From NCBI GenBank assembly GCA_026990615.1, contig JALXDB010000078.1, forward strand, positions 1 through 8,204: a stretch of DNA of 8,204 bases, written 5' to 3'. The DNA is from Spirochaetota bacterium (GTDB lineage Bacteria; Spirochaetota; B62-G9). The notes under the pieces were generated by a model. It saw only the letters and a program-made list of their open reading frames with translations. It was not told where the DNA came from and did not search any database. Shown one piece after another: positions 6,192-8,204 of the stretch. The translations under genes and the position numbers were made by a program. The number at the start of each line of letters is the position of its first letter. The first letter of the stretch is position 1.

Positions 6192-7493
6192 ATGAAAAAT
6201 AGAGTATTTATAAATGAGTTAAAACCCAACATCGGCAAAAAGGTAACCGTGGGAGGATGGGTACACAATATTCGTGACCAGGGAAAACTAAATTTTGTTC
6301 TGCTTAGAGACAGAACAGGTATAGTTCAAATTGTAACTGACGACACAACTGTTAGATCTAACGATTTACGAAACGAAACGGTGATCTTTGCAACAGGTAC
6401 TGTCATAGAGGACGAAAGAGCTGAAAATGGAATAGAGATCAGGCTTGAGGCTGTTGAAGTACTTTCAAGACCGGTAAAACCCCTCCCAATCCTTGTAAAC
6501 GATAAGGCAGATTACCAGAAGCTGGAACTTGAAACCATACTTAACAACAGGGTTCTGTCTCTCAGAAATCCCAGGAGGAATAAAATATTCAAACTTCAGG
6601 CCTCGATAATAGACTGTTTCAGAACATTCTTCAGAGAAAAAGGATTCACCGAAATAACAACTCCCAAAATAATTGCAACAGGCACAGAAGGAGGGACCCA
6701 GCTATTTACAGTTGATTACTTTGATAAACTTGCGTTTTTAGCTCAATCACCCCAGTTTTATAAGCAGATGCTTGTTGGTGCCGGCTATGAAAGAGTATTT
6801 GAGGTTGGCCATGTGTACAGGGCTGAAGAGCATAATACATCAAGGCATCTAAATGAGTATGTAAGCCTGGACTATGAGATGGGCTTTATCGATGATGAAA
6901 ATGATGTAATGGATATGGAAGAGGAGTTCATCAAATATCTATTCGAAGAGATAAACAGAAGGCACGGCGATATTCTCACAACCTACGGCCAGAACCTGCC
7001 AATACCTGAAAAGATCCCTCGAATTCCTGTAAAGGAAAGCTGCGAAATTCTTGAAAAAGAGTACAATAAGGTAACAAAGGGATACGATCTTGATCCCGAG
7101 GGAGAAAAACTGATCTGTGATTGGGCGAAAAAAAATTACAATACGGAACTTCTGTTTTTAACCGAATACCCTAAAAATAAGAGGCCGGTGTACACGATGC
7201 CTCTTGAAACAAACCCTGATTTTACAAGAAGCTTTGACCTCCTGTTCAGGGGACTTGAAATCACCACAGGAGGGCAGAGGATCCATGATTACAACATGCT
7301 TGTTGAGGCCTTTAAGAGCAGAAGACTTAATGTAGAGGATTTCAACTACTATCTGGATACTTTCGCATATGGAATGCCACCCCACGGAGGGTTGGCCATA
7401 GGCCTTGAAAGAATAACCCAGCAGATTCTGGGGCTGTCAAATATCAGAGAGGCTTCAATATTCCCAAGGGATAGAAACAGGCTAACCCCCTGA
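6192..7493 (+). CDS. aspS: archaeal-type aspartyl-tRNA synthetase (possibly tRNA Asp/Asn)
   Basis: The 433-residue class II synthetase attaches aspartate to tRNA(Asp), and to tRNA(Asn) as well if it is non-discriminating. It is the short archaeal/eukaryal type, close in length to the 438-residue Thermococcus enzyme, and lacks the large insertion domain of the usual bacterial AspRS (about 590 residues). Residues 1 to about 100 are the OB-fold anticodon-binding domain (GWVHNIRDQGKLNFVLLRDR, 22-41). The catalytic core follows: motif 1 around TTPKI (156-160), the flipping loop ATGTEGGTQLF (162-172), LAQSPQFYKQ (183-192), motif 2 in YRAEEHNTSRHLNE (209-222), and motif 3 in GLAIGLERI (400-408). It ends FPRDRNRLTP. 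The EHNT...RHLNE stretch separates it from AsnRS. His 25 is the state typical of non-discriminating enzymes, while Glu 78 falls where such enzymes have Pro and discriminating ones Lys, so specificity is unclear. It has its own promoter and stands alone, ending 9 bases from the convergent phosphatase gene. Confidence 0.96.
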   Translation: MKNRVFINELKPNIGKKVTVGGWVHNIRDQGKLNFVLLRDRTGIVQIVTDDTTVRSNDLRNETVIFATGTVIEDERAENGIEIRLEAVEVLSRPVKPLPILVNDKADYQKLELETILNNRVLSLRNPRRNKIFKLQASIIDCFRTFFREKGFTEITTPKIIATGTEGGTQLFTVDYFDKLAFLAQSPQFYKQMLVGAGYERVFEVGHVYRAEEHNTSRHLNEYVSLDYEMGFIDDENDVMDMEEEFIKYLFEEINRRHGDILTTYGQNLPIPEKIPRIPVKESCEILEKEYNKVTKGYDLDPEGEKLICDWAKKNYNTELLFLTEYPKNKRPVYTMPLETNPDFTRSFDLLFRGLEITTGGQRIHDYNMLVEAFKSRRLNVEDFNYYLDTFAYGMPPHGGLAIGLERITQQILGLSNIREASIFPRDRNRLTP

Positions 7494-7502
7494 TTCAGGC
7501 AT

Positions 7503-8204
7503 TCAGCTTCTCATATGCACCTGGTATATCCTTCTATGAAGAACATCCATCGCTGTGAGGGTTCCAAAGTAGTAGAGTCCAGTATCTATACAAATCAATT
7601 TATCTTTTACAAGAATTTCCTGAAGAGGGGTATGACCGCAGACAACCGTCTTTTCCCATCTAAAATCCTCGTATCGGAGGTGCTCCCTTATCCAGAGCAG
7701 TGTTTCAATATCCTTTTTCCCCTCTTCAATAGTTTTTCTCGGATCAAGCCCGGCATGGCAGAAAAAATAATTTTTTGATTCTGCCCATAGCTGTGTTGAT
7801 CTAATAAAGTTTATATGAGATTCGGGGAAATACTTCATTATCATATTGAACCTTTCGCCATCATCCCACAGGTTGATCAACTGCATTATTCTATCGGTAC
7901 TCATACCGTAGCTTTTCAGTGTGGAGGTGCCGCCATTATAGAGCCAGGTATTAACATTTCTAATAACCGCATCGAAACCAACAGAACCCAGAAACATATC
8001 CTCATGATTTCCCCGTAGAAAGATTACCCTGTCCCTGTACAAAAAGGACAACTCAAGCATTCTGTCAATTACCTGCCTTGAAAAAGGACCTCTGTCTATG
8101 TAATCACCAAGGAAAATTATCAAATCATCTTTCCCGGGATCTATCTTTTTCAAAAGATCATTAACAGGCTCTATATATCCGTGTATATCTCCAACAGCAA
8201 TAAT
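7503..8204 (-). CDS. PPP-family metallophosphatase, 5' end missing
   Basis: The frame is open to the right edge, so the true start lies beyond the window and 233 codons are visible. A TTG at 8153 is internal, because the 17 codons before it encode the first catalytic motif, GDIHG. All PPP (calcineurin-like) motifs are present, in visible-residue numbers: GDIHG (5-9), GDYIDRGP (33-40), GNHED (65-69), a histidine in CHAGLDP (His 150) and CGHTPL (His 191). Together these supply the two-metal site and the phosphate-binding arginine and histidines. The segment NTWLYNGGTSTLKSYG (85-100) is typical of small bacterial and phage lambda-type serine/threonine or tyrosine protein phosphatases and of ApaH relatives. 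Probably only a few residues are missing at the N-terminus. It hydrolyses phosphomonoesters, or perhaps dinucleoside polyphosphates or RNA 2',3'-cyclic phosphates; the substrate cannot be told from the sequence. It is cytoplasmic and convergent with aspS at 9 bases. Confidence is high for the class and low for the substrate. Confidence 0.95.
   Translation of the reverse strand: MIAVGDIHGYIEPVNDLLKKIDPGKDDLIIFLGDYIDRGPFSRQVIDRMLELSFLYRDRVIFLRGNHEDMFLGSVGFDAVIRNVNTWLYNGGTSTLKSYGMSTDRIMQLINLWDDGERFNMIMKYFPESHINFIRSTQLWAESKNYFFCHAGLDPRKTIEEGKKDIETLLWIREHLRYEDFRWEKTVVCGHTPLQEILVKDKLICIDTGLYYFGTLTAMDVLHRRIYQVHMRS

Noticed and set aside
7158..7385. 75-residue minus-strand frame within aspS
   Set aside because: It is the complement of conserved AspRS catalytic-core sequence and shows no features of its own.
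8151..8153. TTG as start of the phosphatase
   Set aside because: The frame continues in phase to the window edge and encodes the GDIHG metal-binding motif, without which the enzyme would be dead.

Overview
The window is AT-rich bacterial DNA, densely coding on both strands. It has no RNA genes, insertion sequences or CRISPR repeats that I can see, and no gene-free stretch longer than about 250 bases. Three proteins begin with lipoprotein signal peptides. One ends in what looks like an outer-membrane beta-barrel with a terminal phenylalanine. The host is therefore very probably a diderm (outer-membrane-bearing) bacterium. All genes lean on AGA/AGG for Arg and ATA for Ile, so none looks recently foreign by codon use. 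The phylum cannot be fixed from this sequence. The archaeal-type aspartyl-tRNA synthetase fits a lineage outside the best-studied proteobacteria.

Region 1 (1-3561, minus strand) is an apparent operon for envelope proteins, read from right to left. It encodes a secreted FlgT-like protein with a C-terminal barrel-like region, then a 410-residue lipoprotein with an LPP20/FlgT-N-like domain, then an LPP20-like lipoprotein that runs off the left edge. The set recalls the FlgT/FlgO/FlgP proteins, which build outer-membrane-associated rings around polar flagella in Vibrio. No flagellar gene is visible here, so the role is inferred. This is the best candidate in the window for an undescribed system. 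Two adjacent potential hairpins lie between the second and third genes.

Region 2 (3562-3807) is a divergent intergenic region with inverted repeats and weak promoter-like sequences. It separates the operon from region 3 (3808-5595, plus strand), a solute-binding lipoprotein of the oligopeptide/dipeptide ABC-transporter family with no permease genes beside it.

Region 4 (5605-8204) alternates strands: a T4-polynucleotide-kinase-like P-loop kinase (minus), an archaeal-type AspRS with its own promoter (plus), and a PPP-family metallophosphatase (minus, cut by the right edge). The kinase lacks the usual catalytic aspartate, and the AspRS has an ambiguous pair of tRNA-discrimination residues. A kinase and a phosphatase of the classes fused in bacterial Pnkp RNA-repair enzymes lie on either side of aspS. 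This may be meaningful or may be coincidence.
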